The notes beneath the pieces are model-generated. The model did no database searches and had not been told where the DNA came from. It worked only from the letters and a program-made list of their open reading frames with translations. The translations under genes were made by a program, and so were the position numbers. This document shows, in pieces, positions 13,401 through 28,400 of a stretch of 64,000 bases of DNA (positions within the stretch are counted from its first letter, which is position 1; every line of letters starts with the position of its first letter). The DNA is from Phoronis australis. Taxonomy: Eukaryota; Phoronida; Phoronidae. The stretch covers positions 135,561 through 199,560 of the forward strand of contig NMRA01000547.1 of the NCBI GenBank assembly GCA_002633005.1. Reading direction: 5' to 3'.

Positions 13401-16400
13401 GCCACATGAAATGCAGTCCTCATGAAAAGTGCACATAGGATTTAGACTGAAACTAACCATGATAACTGAAAGCCATTGTAATTCCTCCTTTTGTCCAAAA
13501 CAATTTTCAATTTAGACCATTTACCGTCTTAACAGTTAAAATACCTATGATTTCTGGGCATGCACAGAAGTGGCAGTTTATTATTGCTTGAAACAGACTC
13601 TTCACGTGCACGGTCAAGGAAATGAACCGTCAGATTTTTGCAAGACCAAAAAAAAAACAAAAACAAAAGAAACAAATTGACACAAAAGTTTATAGCAGTA
13701 AATGTTCTAAATCATAATATAGTTTCTTTGATGAAATGTAAGTGTATTGCCGCTTTAACTTCATAGAATGCATTTTACTGCATTTGAAATTTTTCGTAAA
13801 TATGTATTCATGGCTGCTTATTGTTACACACAAAGTAAGCTAAAATTGATAAATTAAATCAGACTTACTTGTAAGTTGCAGTTTGATTGTAATTCTAAAG
13901 AACTGATAAGGAATGGAGAGGTTACGGGAGATGCGCAGGCAGATCGATGAGGCATAATCCAAATTGAGCGAGTGTTTACAAAAAATAAGAGGCCAACTGA
14001 GCAGAGCCAAGTAAACATATTACTGTAAACATGCTCCGTTAACCGCCCACCCCCTACTTTAGTTGGATTTTCCATTTAACCGCCCATCTGCGATATTTGA
14101 AGATTTACATTAAGCGCCCACCTCTCGGTTAAGCGCCCATCCCCGACATTTAAAGATTGAAGATTTAGCGCCCAGTGCTGCAAACGCGCGATTCCCTGAC
14201 TTTTGATCGATGATCACAACTAGAGTGCAACGACGGCCTCAGAGCCGGCGGTTTGGCAATGTGAATTATAATACAAGTAATGAATTCTTGTCTCGGGTCA
14301 TGGCTTTACTTCAAAATATAATACTTGAACGTTTTGTCACTTTATTTTCTTCCCATGTTTGCAAAGTTTAAGAGCCCCGCCGGCTTCAATGCCTTCGCTT
14401 TTAGCGATGCGGTCTACCGCGCTGAGTTTCTGTCGGCAGTGCACTAGATAAAACATATATTCGAAAAAAAATCGGGCCGGAGAAATGTGACAGTGGTTTT
14501 GCCAACCCTTCCAATTCGCTTTTGGTAGGAATCTCTCGTATTTTGAAGAATTTCAATAACTCAGAGAAAGATGTCAAATTCTCCCTATTTTGATGACTGC
14601 AATTGCCAGGTTATCGAGAATGTGTAGCAACCAAACGGACAGTGTACCAGTCGATGGCCGATTTGCTGTCTCTCGATTTCTGAATTCAAATGTTGGCAAT
14701 ACATTACTGGACGTTTGCGTATCATCTTGAAGAAATAAAAACTGCTAGTCAAATTTTGTTTTTCGCTTATTGCATCTCAGACAAGTTGGCGTTAGCAGAT
14801 TCCGCCAAAGTCGCTGGTGGTTCTTTATAGTACGATTTCTTGCGACAGGCGTAACTGTGAATTATCGTATCCACCTAGCCTTTTAGCTTCCCGAATATAT
14901 TGTTTCTACATAGGGCAGTTTCAGACTGAACAAAGTTCTTACCATTCGAGTCTGAGACATCTATGACGTAACTGATTGAAAATTGGTAGCAGTGGTAATG
15001 ACGTGCACGCAGTTAGCTATGGGCATGGAACATCAGGTCCAGGGATCATCGAGCCGGGAAATATTGTAATACTTGACATCGTAGTTTTGGGTCATTGAGA
15101 CGGAGGAATATCGTAAAACACTGGGTTTTTTGTAACAGCAGCTTAAAAGTACAGAGTCGCGCCGGTGCACTCCTCCTTTACGTAGGGCTGTCACTGTTCT
15201 CTTTTGATGTGCGATCTCTGAAGTGGTGCACGCATGTAAGATCCCACACTCTGGAGTGCATGTTACCTTGACAACAACATATGTGATTGACAGGTGACTC
15301 ATACGTACGCGCGTGTTGAATCCAGCCGCTGTCTTTTGTCACATAAAACATGACCCATACTGAAAGAGGCTGTTAAATTACTTGACGGCATTTCCAAGTC
15401 TAGTGACGGCATAATGCGCGCAAACAGCGGGACCGACCAGAGCCGCAGTGCACATGCGATATTGCCGCAGGCCTATCTATTTTAACCCCCCCAAAAAAAC
15501 GGCTCGCGTAGGTTGGAATTTCCTGGTGGCAGGTACAAGACATCTATAATCTCGGCCCGCATTTCGAAATTTCACGTCGCCAATGCGGCCTGCAGTTCGT
15601 TGTGCCGAGCGCGGAGTCTCGGTTGCAAAACACTGACTCGGAAAGGACGCGTTCCTTGTTGAACCTCTTCACTAATTTAGTCGTATAGCCATGCAAACCA
15701 CGTATGCCAGTTACCCGAAGAATTGGGGCTACATCTACGAATTGTTTTTTACCGACGCAGATACGTGTACGAACTGGTAATTTTTTCCTCGGACTCTAAT
15801 GTTCGCGCTCCCTAGACTCATCCCCAGTCATAGTGTTAGTACTTTTAAAATAAAATCTTAAACAAATGCTCGTTTTTTGAGTAATGCCTTTGCGGTAACT
15901 TTTGATTGACGACTGGCTCATGTCCGCTTACCCCCGATTCTCATCTTTGCATGTAATGTTTCACGCATTTGGAAATGGGCAACGCTGGTCGGTTGAGATA
16001 AAACAGCTAGCCGCAGAACCATACATTGAAAATGAGTCACGGAGTCTAATCTAATCTAATCTAATCTCCAAAATAAACATCCCAAACACAAGAAAAACCT
16101 GAATTTTGTTTTTCAAACTTTTATTACATCATTAATTTTAAAACTGGTCGTTGACCCGGAACTTGGCAGCTAGCACCATAAATTTGATGTCTGCTGTGAC
16201 CTCTGCAACACGTGAAGCTCGCACACGCGCACTTCTAAAGTGTCATCGCGTGAGAATAGTTGCAATCCAAGTTATTGTTACTGGTCGTCTGCACTACAGC
16301 TCTATTAAGATTGCAGGGCTATAACTCACCAATTTTGTAAATTTAATTGTGATTGACTAATCTGTGAGCAACAGAACATTTCTTGGGATCGTCCGCTGTT

Positions 16401-19400
16401 ATGACACTTTTAGCAACATTTGGCGACTTGACGATAAAGCTCTATTGTAATAATTAAAAAACACAACTTCTGGTTAGGTGCATTCGAAAGAACAGTGGTT
16501 TCCTTTTGCTGGAAACCGACTTTAATAGTATGTTTAGGCAGGTCAACAAAACAAATTTTTTAACAAGAGGATAATATTCCTAACATCTAACAAGTGCAAT
16601 GATTGACCACGCAGACCAGTTAGGAGTGTCAGCAATGTAAAAATGTCAACAATTTTAAGGAAATGACCTTGGCAGGAGCAACAGATTTTAAAAAATCAAG
16701 AACTACACTGACATCCCAAGAAACATCTGTTTTAGGGATAGCTGGTCTCAAGTTATAAACTCCTTTCAAAAACCTAACAACCACAGGCAATGACCAAACT
16801 GGCTTGTTATTAATGAAGACAATAGTAGATAACGCTGAATAAGAAGTGTTAATGGCATTGTAACCAAGACCCTTATTGGATAGCATAGCATTGGATGCAT
16901 TGGAATTTGCAGGCATTTGAGAGCAAAATGTTTGCCACTGTTTGATACAAGTCCGGTATAGTTTTCTGGTTATGGGACGCCATGACGACAACCCGATTTT
17001 CTGAGCTGCTGATGAAAGTTCGAGATCTCTGGTGATTGCAGGTGGGAGACAAAGCATACCATCAGTCGAAGACGTGGAGTAATGCACTCCCTCGTTGGTT
17101 GGGAAATACCGATGTGTGTCCCACTGGAAATGATCACAGGCCAATCAATTAGCATACTAAGCAGTTTTGAAAACCAGTGCTGAGTTGGCCATACAGGTGC
17201 AATCAGAATGCATTTTACTTTTGTCCATGTTAATTTTCTGCAAAGTAAGACCCACTAAATTAAATGGTGGGAATGCATAGACAAGGTCAGCATCCCAAGT
17301 GACAGTTAAAGCATCAACAGCCTGTGCAAAGGCGACAGGCTTCCAGGACCTGGGCATTCACCCTGGATGCAAACAAATCAATATCCGGGGTACCCTACAT
17401 AGCAGCTAAATTCCATTTTACATTATCATGACATTTACGACTTTCACGATCAGCAACAACATTCAAACTCCCAGGAAGATAAGAAGCAGTGAGCCAAATA
17501 TTACGTTCTTCTTTGCACCACAACAGCACATCACGAGCGATAGCATCAAGTTCAGGCACCACACCACCCATATGATTCAATTAATGCACAGAAGTAGAAT
17601 TGTTGCACAAAATCTTAACTTTCTGGTCGCGAACAGTGGAACACAAACTTCTAACACAAAAGAAAACGGTCTGTAATTCAAGATAATTAATATGATGCAG
17701 TTGTTCTACAAAGGTACAATTTCCTCCAATCTGAATAGTGCCATTTGAACCACCCCACACGAATTTAGATGCATCTGAAGTAATAGTCATAGACGAGGAA
17801 GGGGGTGAATACGACCTTTTGAGGAGGAGGTATTAGCAAGCCACCAAACTAAATCTTCCCTACAGATATCTGGAAGTGCAACAAATGTGTCAAAATTTCC
17901 TTTGTGTAACTTAAGGATCTCAGTTTTAAAATTATCAAGTCGCCTATAGCAGAGTTTCCCATAAGGCACAGCCGGGAAACAGGAAACCATAAGACCCACA
18001 ATATGAGCCAAATCCCTGATAGCAAATGTCGAGAAGTTCAGTAACTTGTTACAACCCATAATAAGTGATAGTCTTGCTAGGCACAGTAACTGACTTTGTG
18101 GGGTGTACCAGAAAACCACACAAAGAGGAGACCGAGATCATGTCTGTGATACTGTTCAGGCAATCCTCATAGAAGGGAGCTGCCAGGAAAATGTCATCAA
18201 TGAAGGAGGTGTTGATGTGCCCTATACCTCAGAGGTATGATAGTGGTATTTTCGTGAGTTAAGTGAAAATGCGTCGTGCAGATGCCAAGCCGTTGGATAA
18301 GCACGTAAATTTGTACAGCCGGCCTTCCCAAATGAATTTTAAGTATTTTTGGTCTTCAGCATGAACAGGCATCGAGAAATAAACATTTTTCCAGTGAACA
18401 GAAGCCATAAAGCAATCCGGCGTAATAAGGGTGAGGGCACGTTGCAAGGAGTCCATCTTAAAATGACTATACGCTATATGCTTGTTCAGCTCAGTAAGGT
18501 CCAAAATGACACGAACAGAACCATCTTTTTTGACGCGAGTAAAAATATTCGATATGCATTCACCACTCTGTCTGGTAGTGGAAGCAATAATGTCCTGACA
18601 GAGCATAAGATCAGATCAATTTGAACATTCACCAGGGGTCGGATTGCTGGAGCCAATTTATGAGGCCGAGGGCAGGGTAGACAAAGCTCTGACTCAAATT
18701 CTAAACAAACTCCACGAATAGTCAAGAATGTTAGCGTCACTAGTAAGGGACGACCAAAAGGTAAAATGGTTAACTAATTGGCCGGCACAAAACTCAACAG
18801 GAATACCATTAGCTAGGGTAAGTAAACCTAATGTCTTAGACGTAAGTGTAGTATGGCTGATATTACGCACCTGCTTGAGTGGGAACCAGCGTCTGGTTTA
18901 CCGGTGGCATATGGGGTGTAGCGGCGAGAACCAACATTGGTAGTGGTAGCACGAGCATGGCAATGGCCATTGGTGCCCATTCCCTGACGGTGACCACGCC
19001 CAAACTGGGTATATAATGGGAGCCAACTGGGGTAAGACAGGTACGTAGCATGACTGCCGAGCAAATCAGCATCACTGACGCTTTTAACCTAGGTGGCGAG
19101 ATCCTGACCAAATAATAGGAACCCTTGTCCACTGTGTTACAGAGGGACCGGAATTTTGCATTCAGGTCCCGCTTTACTGCTTCTCGGCGTCGCTGATTTA
19201 ACTCGATGTTAGCATTGCCAAGGAGCATCAGAGCCTCCAGGCCCAAACGCTTGAGATTCGCACAGTCCTTGACCGGCCCTTGCAATTGGTCGGCGAGTGC
19301 AATAATGGGGGCTGCCATAGAGAGTAAGTGACCCGACAACCGCTGCAGCCTGACATCCGTTTCCTTTGTCGTTGGGCGTAACCGATGCCATAATTCACTG

Positions 19401-22400
19401 TTAACTTTTGAAGCCACATTTTTGGAAGCTTGTGATTTTCTCGTAAGTCTTTTAATTTTGTATCAGACAGTTTAGTGGAGAAAAGCGAAGTGGCCACAGT
19501 GGCCAACTTCTCCGCGATTGGCAAACCCACAGCAGTGGCGTCGTGAATGTAATCGGATATCTTATCGAGCAAATCATCAGACCCATCCACACCAGGCGGT
19601 GGGTGATCCGCACGGAGATCATCAATGAGGTCATGTACCTCCTCTCCTGGTACCAACTCATCAGGTTCCAAAACCTCGGGAGAGCAATGTTCCAGCAAGC
19701 CCTTGGGAACAGGCATGTTCAACGACAGAACCGATTTAATCATTTCGGTTAACTGAGCCTAGAAGGCCCCCATGTATGCCCTTGGCCGCCTCTGACGACA
19801 CTTGGGTGTGCTTGGCTTTTGCGGCCTTGTCAGGCTCCGATTTGACAGTCCTCGCAGCTTTAGATTATTTGCTATCTTTCAATACAGGTTCCATAGTGCG
19901 ATGAGACAACTAGCTTGAACGTAGAATCACATGTAGCAGGCAGTTGATATATATGTACAGCACTGATAGCAAACTCAGTCGTGATTGGCTGCGCCAAACC
20001 TAAATTCTCTCCACAAGCGCAAACAGCAAACGCTATTGGGTAACCCAATTAAGGCCATGCAAGGGAACGTGCACGGGATTCCCGCATAAAGGTGAACCCA
20101 TGCCAATGGCTTAGCGAACAAAGCCACCATTACATAACAAGAGTGCAAAATTCCAGCATTCGATGACTCCTGCGTCCAGCAGAACAAAGACCATGGTCAA
20201 GCAATGAGTACAGCACAGACCAAAGCCAGCTGAAAACCCAAGCTGGGAAAAGAGGGGCAAGTGGTCAAAAACACCACAACAGTCCCACAAAGGACAAGAA
20301 TCGCCAATGCTGCAAAAAATCTTGAGCACGAAGCAATAGTTAACTCTGTCACGCTGAGACAACACACAACCGTTATGCTCGACAGTGTCGGTACAAACAA
20401 TGGAATAAGCGCAAGTCAGTAATCCGTCATATATGGCATATAAGTATATATACACAAAATATACCGACAGTGGCGTATATGATGCACAGAATAATGTCGA
20501 GTGGGATATTACTTCATGTACATCATTCTAGGTACATTTTGTATTTATCCCATACGCTTCGAATTCCTAACTTTCATTCATTTTTTTCGGCAGATTTTCT
20601 AAATACTTCACTCAGACTGTTCACGTGGCGGATCACAACCTATATGTATGTACTTGCGCGTTAGGCAGCAAGTTTTCTCTAGTAAAAGAAACAGTTTTAA
20701 AGGTGATGATTTATTACTTGAAAAGAGATAACAAAGATGAAAACAAGCGTAACTTTTGAACTTGTAACATCTTCTGAAAATAGTTAAATGACAACAATTT
20801 GATATTGTAGTTAACGGAGGATTCGGCGCCTGAGTTGCAGACGATAAAAAAAATTTAGCAAATGAAAACTGAGACAAAACTGTCATATAATCGACAGTCC
20901 TGTTCCAGATGTTACAATTGAGACTTGACTTATGTTGAGCGTTATTTACACTGCTATAATTGTATTACTTTAAACTATCTTCCGAAAGTTTGGTGATCGA
21001 ACCGGCTAACGACGTCAAGTCGACATTAACCTACCTTTTTAACTTTCATGTCACAGGTCACTGTTGAAGTAGTAAGGGAGGTGAATACGGAAAACTTTAT
21101 AGCATGGCCGTATTGCCCTCGACGAATTCAACGTGTATGGGATAATAATAAAGAACAGGACGTCAACAATTGCTAATAGTTAACTCTGAGATACAGACAA
21201 GCAATGTGAACGGACATAAAATCGAAAACACAAGGGTGACGGAAACATGTCTTAACACAATCAGAATCTACACGCTAATGACTCATCGATCTGCGCGCGC
21301 ATTTCATGTAATCTTGAAGTGAAGTTAGCAGAGAGTTATAATAAGAGTTAATTCATAATACAAAAAATTACTTGGACAAATTAATTTGAGTTGTGTTCAA
21401 TTCTGCTAACTGGCATTTGGGTTAACAATGCCTACTGCATGCTTTACAGTACAAATATCTGCTGAAGCATACCTCAGTGCCATAATTCGTTTCTTTCCAA
21501 CGTATTTGAACTGGTGTAGACTCATGCCAAGAACTTCAAAGAAATCTAAGGTGTCATATTCAGACATGTTGTTGAACCACCCAAGGAGAGCATCTGGAAT
21601 CAAAGAACGTAAGCCTGACTTCAACGGAATTTTGTTATTTTAGATGTATTGGGCTAACCACATAGTCCTGGCAAAGCCTCAGTAAAATAAGAAAATGTAA
21701 GTTCAATCTAGCAAATGTAAGCCCGTCAAATGATATGTGAAGCTGCCTTTCGTGCCATGTTGTGTCACCACAAATCCCTGCACAAACAAAAAAATAATAA
21801 TTGTATCAAATGGTTGTCTGAGTAAAACCTGCACTGTTATTCGCAGCTGTTAGCCTAGCTCAAGGACACGTCAACTACATTGGGTGCCAGTATTAAAAAA
21901 TTGGCACAATACCAATACCAAAATTCAACACCAATACTCTTTCGATAATGAATTTGTATGTGAAAACAATAGCTAGTATTATTGCTGCACTTTACATCCA
22001 CCATTTTGTAAATGATAAATCGACTGCAACTGCCAAAGAGTGCAAATGAAAAATTTTGTTTTAAAAAATGAACTTTTTAATAAGCAATGTAGATTTAAAA
22101 TTTCTCACTATGACCTTGAAAATGATTTCATACCTTCTCATTGGTAAAATATGAATAAAAAGTAAAGCTTCCATCTAGGGATATTGTGCCAAAATCTCAG
22201 CTGAAATCTTAAATTTCTCACTGTGACTTGGGAATAAGGTCCAAGTCACCAAAATCGACTGGCACCTAGAGATGTCCAACTACACCAAGGTGCACAATAT
22301 CTTAAAAGCTGTGACAAAAATGGCTTCTTAATCTTGTGTACCTTATAATGGGAGTCTGTGACTGATCACAGTCTCCACAAGCATCCATTTTCACATTGCG

Positions 22401-25400
22401 GCCATTTCTAATGCACTGCAGAAGGTGCTAACAGAATATGATGTCCCCACAGATAAACGTAAACAAACTAAGACTTAAAATTGATCTGATTTCCACAGTT
22501 GAAAGCAAGTCTTAGTATTTTGAAAATCAAATTGGCAAAATAAATTACGGGTGTACAAGTCTGAGCACGAGGCGCTTAATAAAATATTCACAAAAGTTGA
22601 ATTTGGGCTCTTACGTGAGCAGTGTTGTCAAACAGGATGTATGAGGTAGCTGATGTGACATTAAAAATAAAATTTTCACTTTAATGCAGTTACATTTCTT
22701 AATAGGTTCCCAGTTAAGTGAAACCAAATTTTGTCATTCTCTATGGGTAACAGAAAGCCTTAAGAAAGCTCTTAAAAAAAGGTAATGAAGAACCAACGCT
22801 ATCGCCCTTTTACCGACGATCGACCCTCGATTGTCAGCTTATGCAATCACATTAGTGTGTATTAGCCAGGCCTGTCCCTGATAACATCATGTAATACGGC
22901 CCTGTAATGGGTGTAACTGTGCCTGGCAGTGCTGATTACTCGGGCATTAAATATTTTCCTTGAAAAGAATCGGGATTCAGTTCTTCATTATAGGATATAT
23001 AAAAAGACAAAAACATTTCAATAGTCGTACTATTTCGAATTTTCTTGCTACGTGGTGTACAGGTGATTCTGCGTCCATAACGAATAGTGACCTGACCACG
23101 TTTGAGGCGCCTGCACAGATCGTATTAATTTCTTTTGTGTTAATCGCCTGAAAAATATCAGCCTCAGCAAACTTCACAAAACATAATACAAATCTTCATT
23201 TTTTAATTGTGCATGGGTGTTTGTTTTCAATTCATTTAGGAATAAAACTGTAGCTTAAAACTTCCTGTGGGATCTAACATAGAGTGGACTAAATTATGTG
23301 CAGTAGTGCTTCAATGACCTACATAAAGGATCGACAACCGTGGATTCGTTGTCAGCCTAAGCATAGTATGTGCTCTGAGTGAAGTCTGAGGGGGAATGGT
23401 TTTCGGAAGGCTGGTACAAAAATGGAAGCTTTGAATGAGTTGAATGTCTGGTTGGCCAAATGGGTTTAAATAGCGACAGTCTTGCCCATTTTTTGGAAGG
23501 CCAGAATTTTATTTTAGACTGGTTTGACGGGACAGCCAGGATTAAAAAAGACGGGCAAAAATTTAAAACATTGCTTGAAACGACGGCCACTTTCTTACTA
23601 TTATCGCCTCATCGACTACTTCTCTCAAATAGATAGACCATCAGTCATTTCAGAAATAGGAAATAGACTGCGGCAGCAGTGTTAGAAATATCAACAAACC
23701 TTTGAATGAAACTGCATTTGACTGCTTTTATTGGTTGTTGCTTGTGTATTTCTCACTTAGACGAATACTATTGGTTATTTTTGGTGCATTTTTCATTGGG
23801 GTTGGCCAATCGAAACTGAGCTCATCTCATTCTTATAAGGAATTTCGTTTGCTGATCCAATATTTGTGATTACCCCCAGTGAAAAAATTTGGCAGAAATA
23901 CACGATGTAGACAGTTTCAGAGGGAGTGACTCCGGGATTTGTACAGCCAATGATCGTGTCTGGTTTCTGTCACAGCCCAGATACAAGAGGGAATATCATT
24001 TAAGTTTCAAGACATTCAAGTCGACTACGTCCGAGAACAAATAAAAACTCTGAAGTCTAGTAGTGCCAGTGGCATCGATAGCATGGATGCCAAACTATTA
24101 AAACTGGTGTCTCAACAAACAGCCGAGCCCCTGAGAGAAAACAATAAACTCGTCTGTTGAGACCATGTATGATAAAAATGCCACTCGCTTTACCAATGCA
24201 AAAAACTGTCTAATGACTTGCATCACATTTTCTAGAAATAAAAGCATGAAAATTTTGAGACATCAAGTTGAGAAGACAAATAAACTTTGAGTCTAATACT
24301 GGAAAAAAAACTTACAAAAATTAGCGACGTGAGATGTGGACGCAACGTCGCTAATTTTTGTAAGTTTTTATTCCAGTATTAGACTCAAACTTTATTTATT
24401 TTATAGAGATCTCAATGTAAAAATGCCTCACTGATGGTTGTGGGATTTGTCCAGTCCTGTCTCATAAAAGTAGTACCATGACTGTGTGACACAATAGCAG
24501 AGCTCAAATTTGCTTAATTTTAATTAGTTACTCACATGCTTACGAATAGACAGCCTTGGCTTAGTGGTGGGCTATTAATGCTTCACTGCATTCAGTTGGT
24601 TTTGTCATGTACATGTTTAACCAAGGTAAACGGTTTTTCATTAACTCACTTTCTGGCAAGTTCTTGACAGTGTAAAGGAAGCAGAGAAGGAGATCCTTCA
24701 CCTCCAAATGGTCCAGCTTGTCATGACGCATTACCTGCTGCACACCAGCAGAAGACGGACTACTGAAACAGAACGAGTAATGCGAATAAAAATTTTCATG
24801 GGCAAGATTGTAAATGCCAATTAAATATTTTCAGCGTGTTAGCCTTATTTACTTTTAAATTCCTAGTTATCCAATTTCATCAAATTGAGTACTCCTGAAT
24901 AGCTAACTTGCAATCACGTTAGAGGTGAACAAGTCATCCCACATAAGCGGACTTTTCATTGGAACTCTTTAAAACAATGAGAGCGTGAGAGCGACTTCTG
25001 CTTGATCGCAAAGAGATTCAGTGGACAGAAATTCAATTGCAATATCAAAGTAGTTCATTAATTTAAGAACAGAGGAATAAATCCCACTGTCAGTTCCTCC
25101 CTTGCTTAGCTTAAGTTCACACGCACTTGCAAGTTCACAGAGCTTTCGGTCATCACCAGTGGCAGTGGTTGGCGGGGACATCATGTTGTTAGCGTTTCTG
25201 CAGTACATTAAAAATTTCGTATTGTTGAAATTTATACTTGCCAGGTCTAAAGTCTGCCACAACCTCTCACTACTATGCAACATATTTATTCATCAAAATA
25301 ACCATATTCTTTTCTTGCAGTTTTAAGAGCCAAATCCCGGCCTTGTTCACTGCTGAAGCCGAAGCTCTACTTGTGACATACTCGTGGCTGACCTAATTTT

Positions 25401-28400
25401 CCATATATGACATGTCATTCAGTGTCAAGCAAGTGAACGTTGGGAGTTGGGATCACATGTTTGTGGCTGACCTATTTTTCCATGTACCAAAGTGCCAAAA
25501 GAGCAAACTCGAATCATCCAATAACGGAATTCCAAAGTATTTCGACGTTTTTGTTTCATGAAAAAATAGTTAGTGAATACGTAACCAACATTAGACACAA
25601 GATTTTTTCTTGAGAAATTTGCATTGCATCATTCTAGCGCATCAATACATCATTTGGCCTATGCCACACATTAATTTTTTGCAGGAAGTTCTTCAACCAT
25701 TGTACTTAAAAAAATTTGAACAGCGCCAACAAATGTAGTGAGTTTGCACTTAGATTTATGTAGTTTGCAACTTTAACAAAGTTGATGACATTTGTACAGC
25801 AGCTCAGTCCTAGAATTTTGAACTTTCGCTCAGTGTACTTCAATTTCAAAGGTCTTGAGTGACCTGGGTGACTCTTTGGTTCAGCGATTAATAATTAAGG
25901 GAAACAAGTGCCCAAATTTTGCAACATTTAATTGGCTTGTGCGTAGATTAGTTTCATTCAACGTAAGTGCTCAAATATTTGGCCGACTCCAAGAACTGGC
26001 GGAGATACGAAATTCCAGTCCAACTTAAAAAATTCTTGAACAATGCCACTATTTACTGGTAAACAGAAACACATGATGTTCACGATGGATATTTGTTTGC
26101 CTTTTATCGCAAGCCATTAGTACACCCCACTGTACAGCAGTGGAAATGTGTCAGCATTATGATAGCAGGAAAGGTGTTAAAACCCTGTTTATACCAGCAG
26201 GTTGAAACCTGCTATCTGCATTACATGGAATCTGAGATTATAACAGGCACTTACCACAGCACCTGGACTTTCATTACAAGCTTCTTTTCTTTAGGGATTA
26301 GGGAACAAAAACAGGTGTCCATGATAACCCCTGCCTGTTTGTGGCAACATAATTTCCCACCCACTTTATAGTCTGTGGACTGTAAAAACTAAATCTATCA
26401 TTGATAATTGAACCTGTTCATTGATTGAATGGCCAAAATCAGCTAACTACAGCAGAAGAAAAAAGAAATAATGCACACTGCAATTGCTCTTCCTTTCTTC
26501 ATAAGACTCAACCTTTATTGTGTAACTTGTCTGAGGAACCCAATAAGGTGACATAACTTGTAGTGCAGTGCTCATCTAATGAGTGATCTAAACACTCTGA
26601 AAGAATGCAGTGAAATTTGAATAGGGGAGCAATGCTGTGTCATTTCGTCAACGACTTCAGAAGTAATTTAGGTCAGAATTTGGCTCTTAAAATTGCAAAA
26701 AAGACATTCAATCCTTTAGAAAAAAATGTTATACCATAGAATTTAGGTCCGATTGTAGTCTCCGTCACTAAACGTAAATTGCAGTAACGTACTAGTTGTT
26801 TTTGATCAAGTCCAGAAGATGCTAACAGAAAACAATTTCTTAGGTAAGAGAGCAACTGTGTGAAGCAAATCACAGGTCGGTTGGTGAGCCAAGCAGTGGG
26901 CGTTTCAAGGAAAATTTTCATGGTGTGAATAATACGCTTACACGAAAGTCACGCATTTCTAAAGATATGCGTGACTGTTCACCGCTCGTCCTTCTGAACG
27001 GTTTTACTGGTATCAAAAAGAGCGCGGTGCCAGAGTCAGACTCAGTTGTGATGACCGCATTGTTCAGTGCGAGCAAGACCCAATTTGGTGTAATTACCCG
27101 ACCATAAACTGTAGTAAACATCTCTGCCTGTACATACTGGCAAATTTTTAAAATGCATTAACCAACAGTTTTCGTTATAAACAAATACCACAGCTGCATT
27201 CAGATGGAAAAAACAACCAAGTTTCGTTTTTCGATTTTTAAAAATCAAACTAGTAAGCTAAAAACTACAAACATTGGGTACATACGTATTGATCTACTCG
27301 GTGATTTACAAACACTGATCAGAGCTAACAATCGACGTGGATTATTCTTTTAATATACAACTAAGCTACACTGAAACATCTATAAACAACACAATGACTA
27401 AATTAGATGTCAATAACTTTTAAAACATCCAGTGCATGCTGAACTACTTAACTCCAGGAGTAGCACACTAACCGGAAAACTGCTATTCGCGGAAATGCAC
27501 TAATTTCGATAATTAGCTTGTATTTGTAATGGAACACCTGTGAAGATAACTAAGATGGCTAGCTTTGTAGTCAACGAGAGAGTTCAAGCAGTGGATGAGG
27601 TTGGTCGGTGGGCAAGAGCTGTGAATTCATTTTTTATGACTGAGTAAAAGCTAGAATGTTATGTACCGTAAACGTTCGGGTTAACGCCCATGCTCAGTTA
27701 ACCGCCCACCCCCTACTTTAGGTGGATTTTCGATTTAACCGCCCACTGCTCGGTTAAGCGCCCCCCTGCGAATTTTGAAGATTTCCAGTTAAGCGCCCAC
27801 CTCTCGGTTAAGCGCCCATCCCCGACTTTTAAAGAATGAAGATTTAGCGCCCAGTGCTAAGGAAACGCGCGATTCCCCGACTTTTAGAAAAAGATCGATG
27901 ATCACATTGAGCGCAACGACGCCGGGCCTCTGAGACGGTGGTTTAGCAATGTGAATTGCAATTATACAAGTAACGAGTTATTGTCTTGGGTCATGGACTC
28001 ACTTCAAAATATAATACTTGAACGTTTTTGTCACTTTATTTTCTTCCCATGTTTGCAAAGTTTAAGAATGCCGGCGGCGGCAAAACCTCCGCCTTCAGCG
28101 ACTTTGTCTGCCGCGCTGAGTTTTCGTCTGCAGTGCACTTGATAAAACATATATTCGAAAAAATCAGGCCAGAGAAATGAGACAATGGTTAAAAGTATAT
28201 AGTCACGCCCGTTTCTGTTACTTAGAACTGTCGCTATTCTCTTTTGATGTGTGACTTTGTAGTGGTGCACGCGCGCAAGTTCCCACACTTTGGAGTGCAT
28301 GTTACCTTGACACCAACATGTGATTGGCAGGTGACTCGCACGTAGGCCCTATGCGCGTGCTGAATCCCGCCGCTATCTTTGGCCATAAAAAACAAGATGC

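Larger units (their letters stand above)
16490..19900 (-). mobile_element. Decayed DIRS-like (tyrosine-recombinase) retrotransposon
   Basis: Reading right to left on the minus strand are a Gag-like frame, reverse transcriptase, RNase H and the start of a tyrosine recombinase. This is the order of DIRS-order elements. Every domain is split by frameshifts or stops, and the recombinase is cut short at about 16490. Inverted or split direct terminal repeats were not recognised, so the outer limits are approximate. It lies in the same orientation as the host DOCK gene. Confidence 0.85.
13325..21472. other. DOCK intron filled by a TIR element and a DIRS-like element
   Basis: 13325-14020 has no gene or recognisable repeat. 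14021-~16450 is TIR-family sequence and 16490-19900 is DIRS-like. A short (taatc)n tract sits at about 16047. 19900-21472 shows only a TATA-like AT stretch near 20430 and no gene. Confidence 0.6.
21594..24649. other. DOCK intron: LINE fragment and palindrome only
   Basis: Besides the two elements listed below, this intron has no recognisable gene. Open frames at 22960-23177 and 23357-23590 carry no motif. Confidence 0.6.

Noticed and set aside
16047-16067. (taatc)n run considered as a telomere-like repeat
   Set aside because: Only four units of a 5-bp word; a simple microsatellite.
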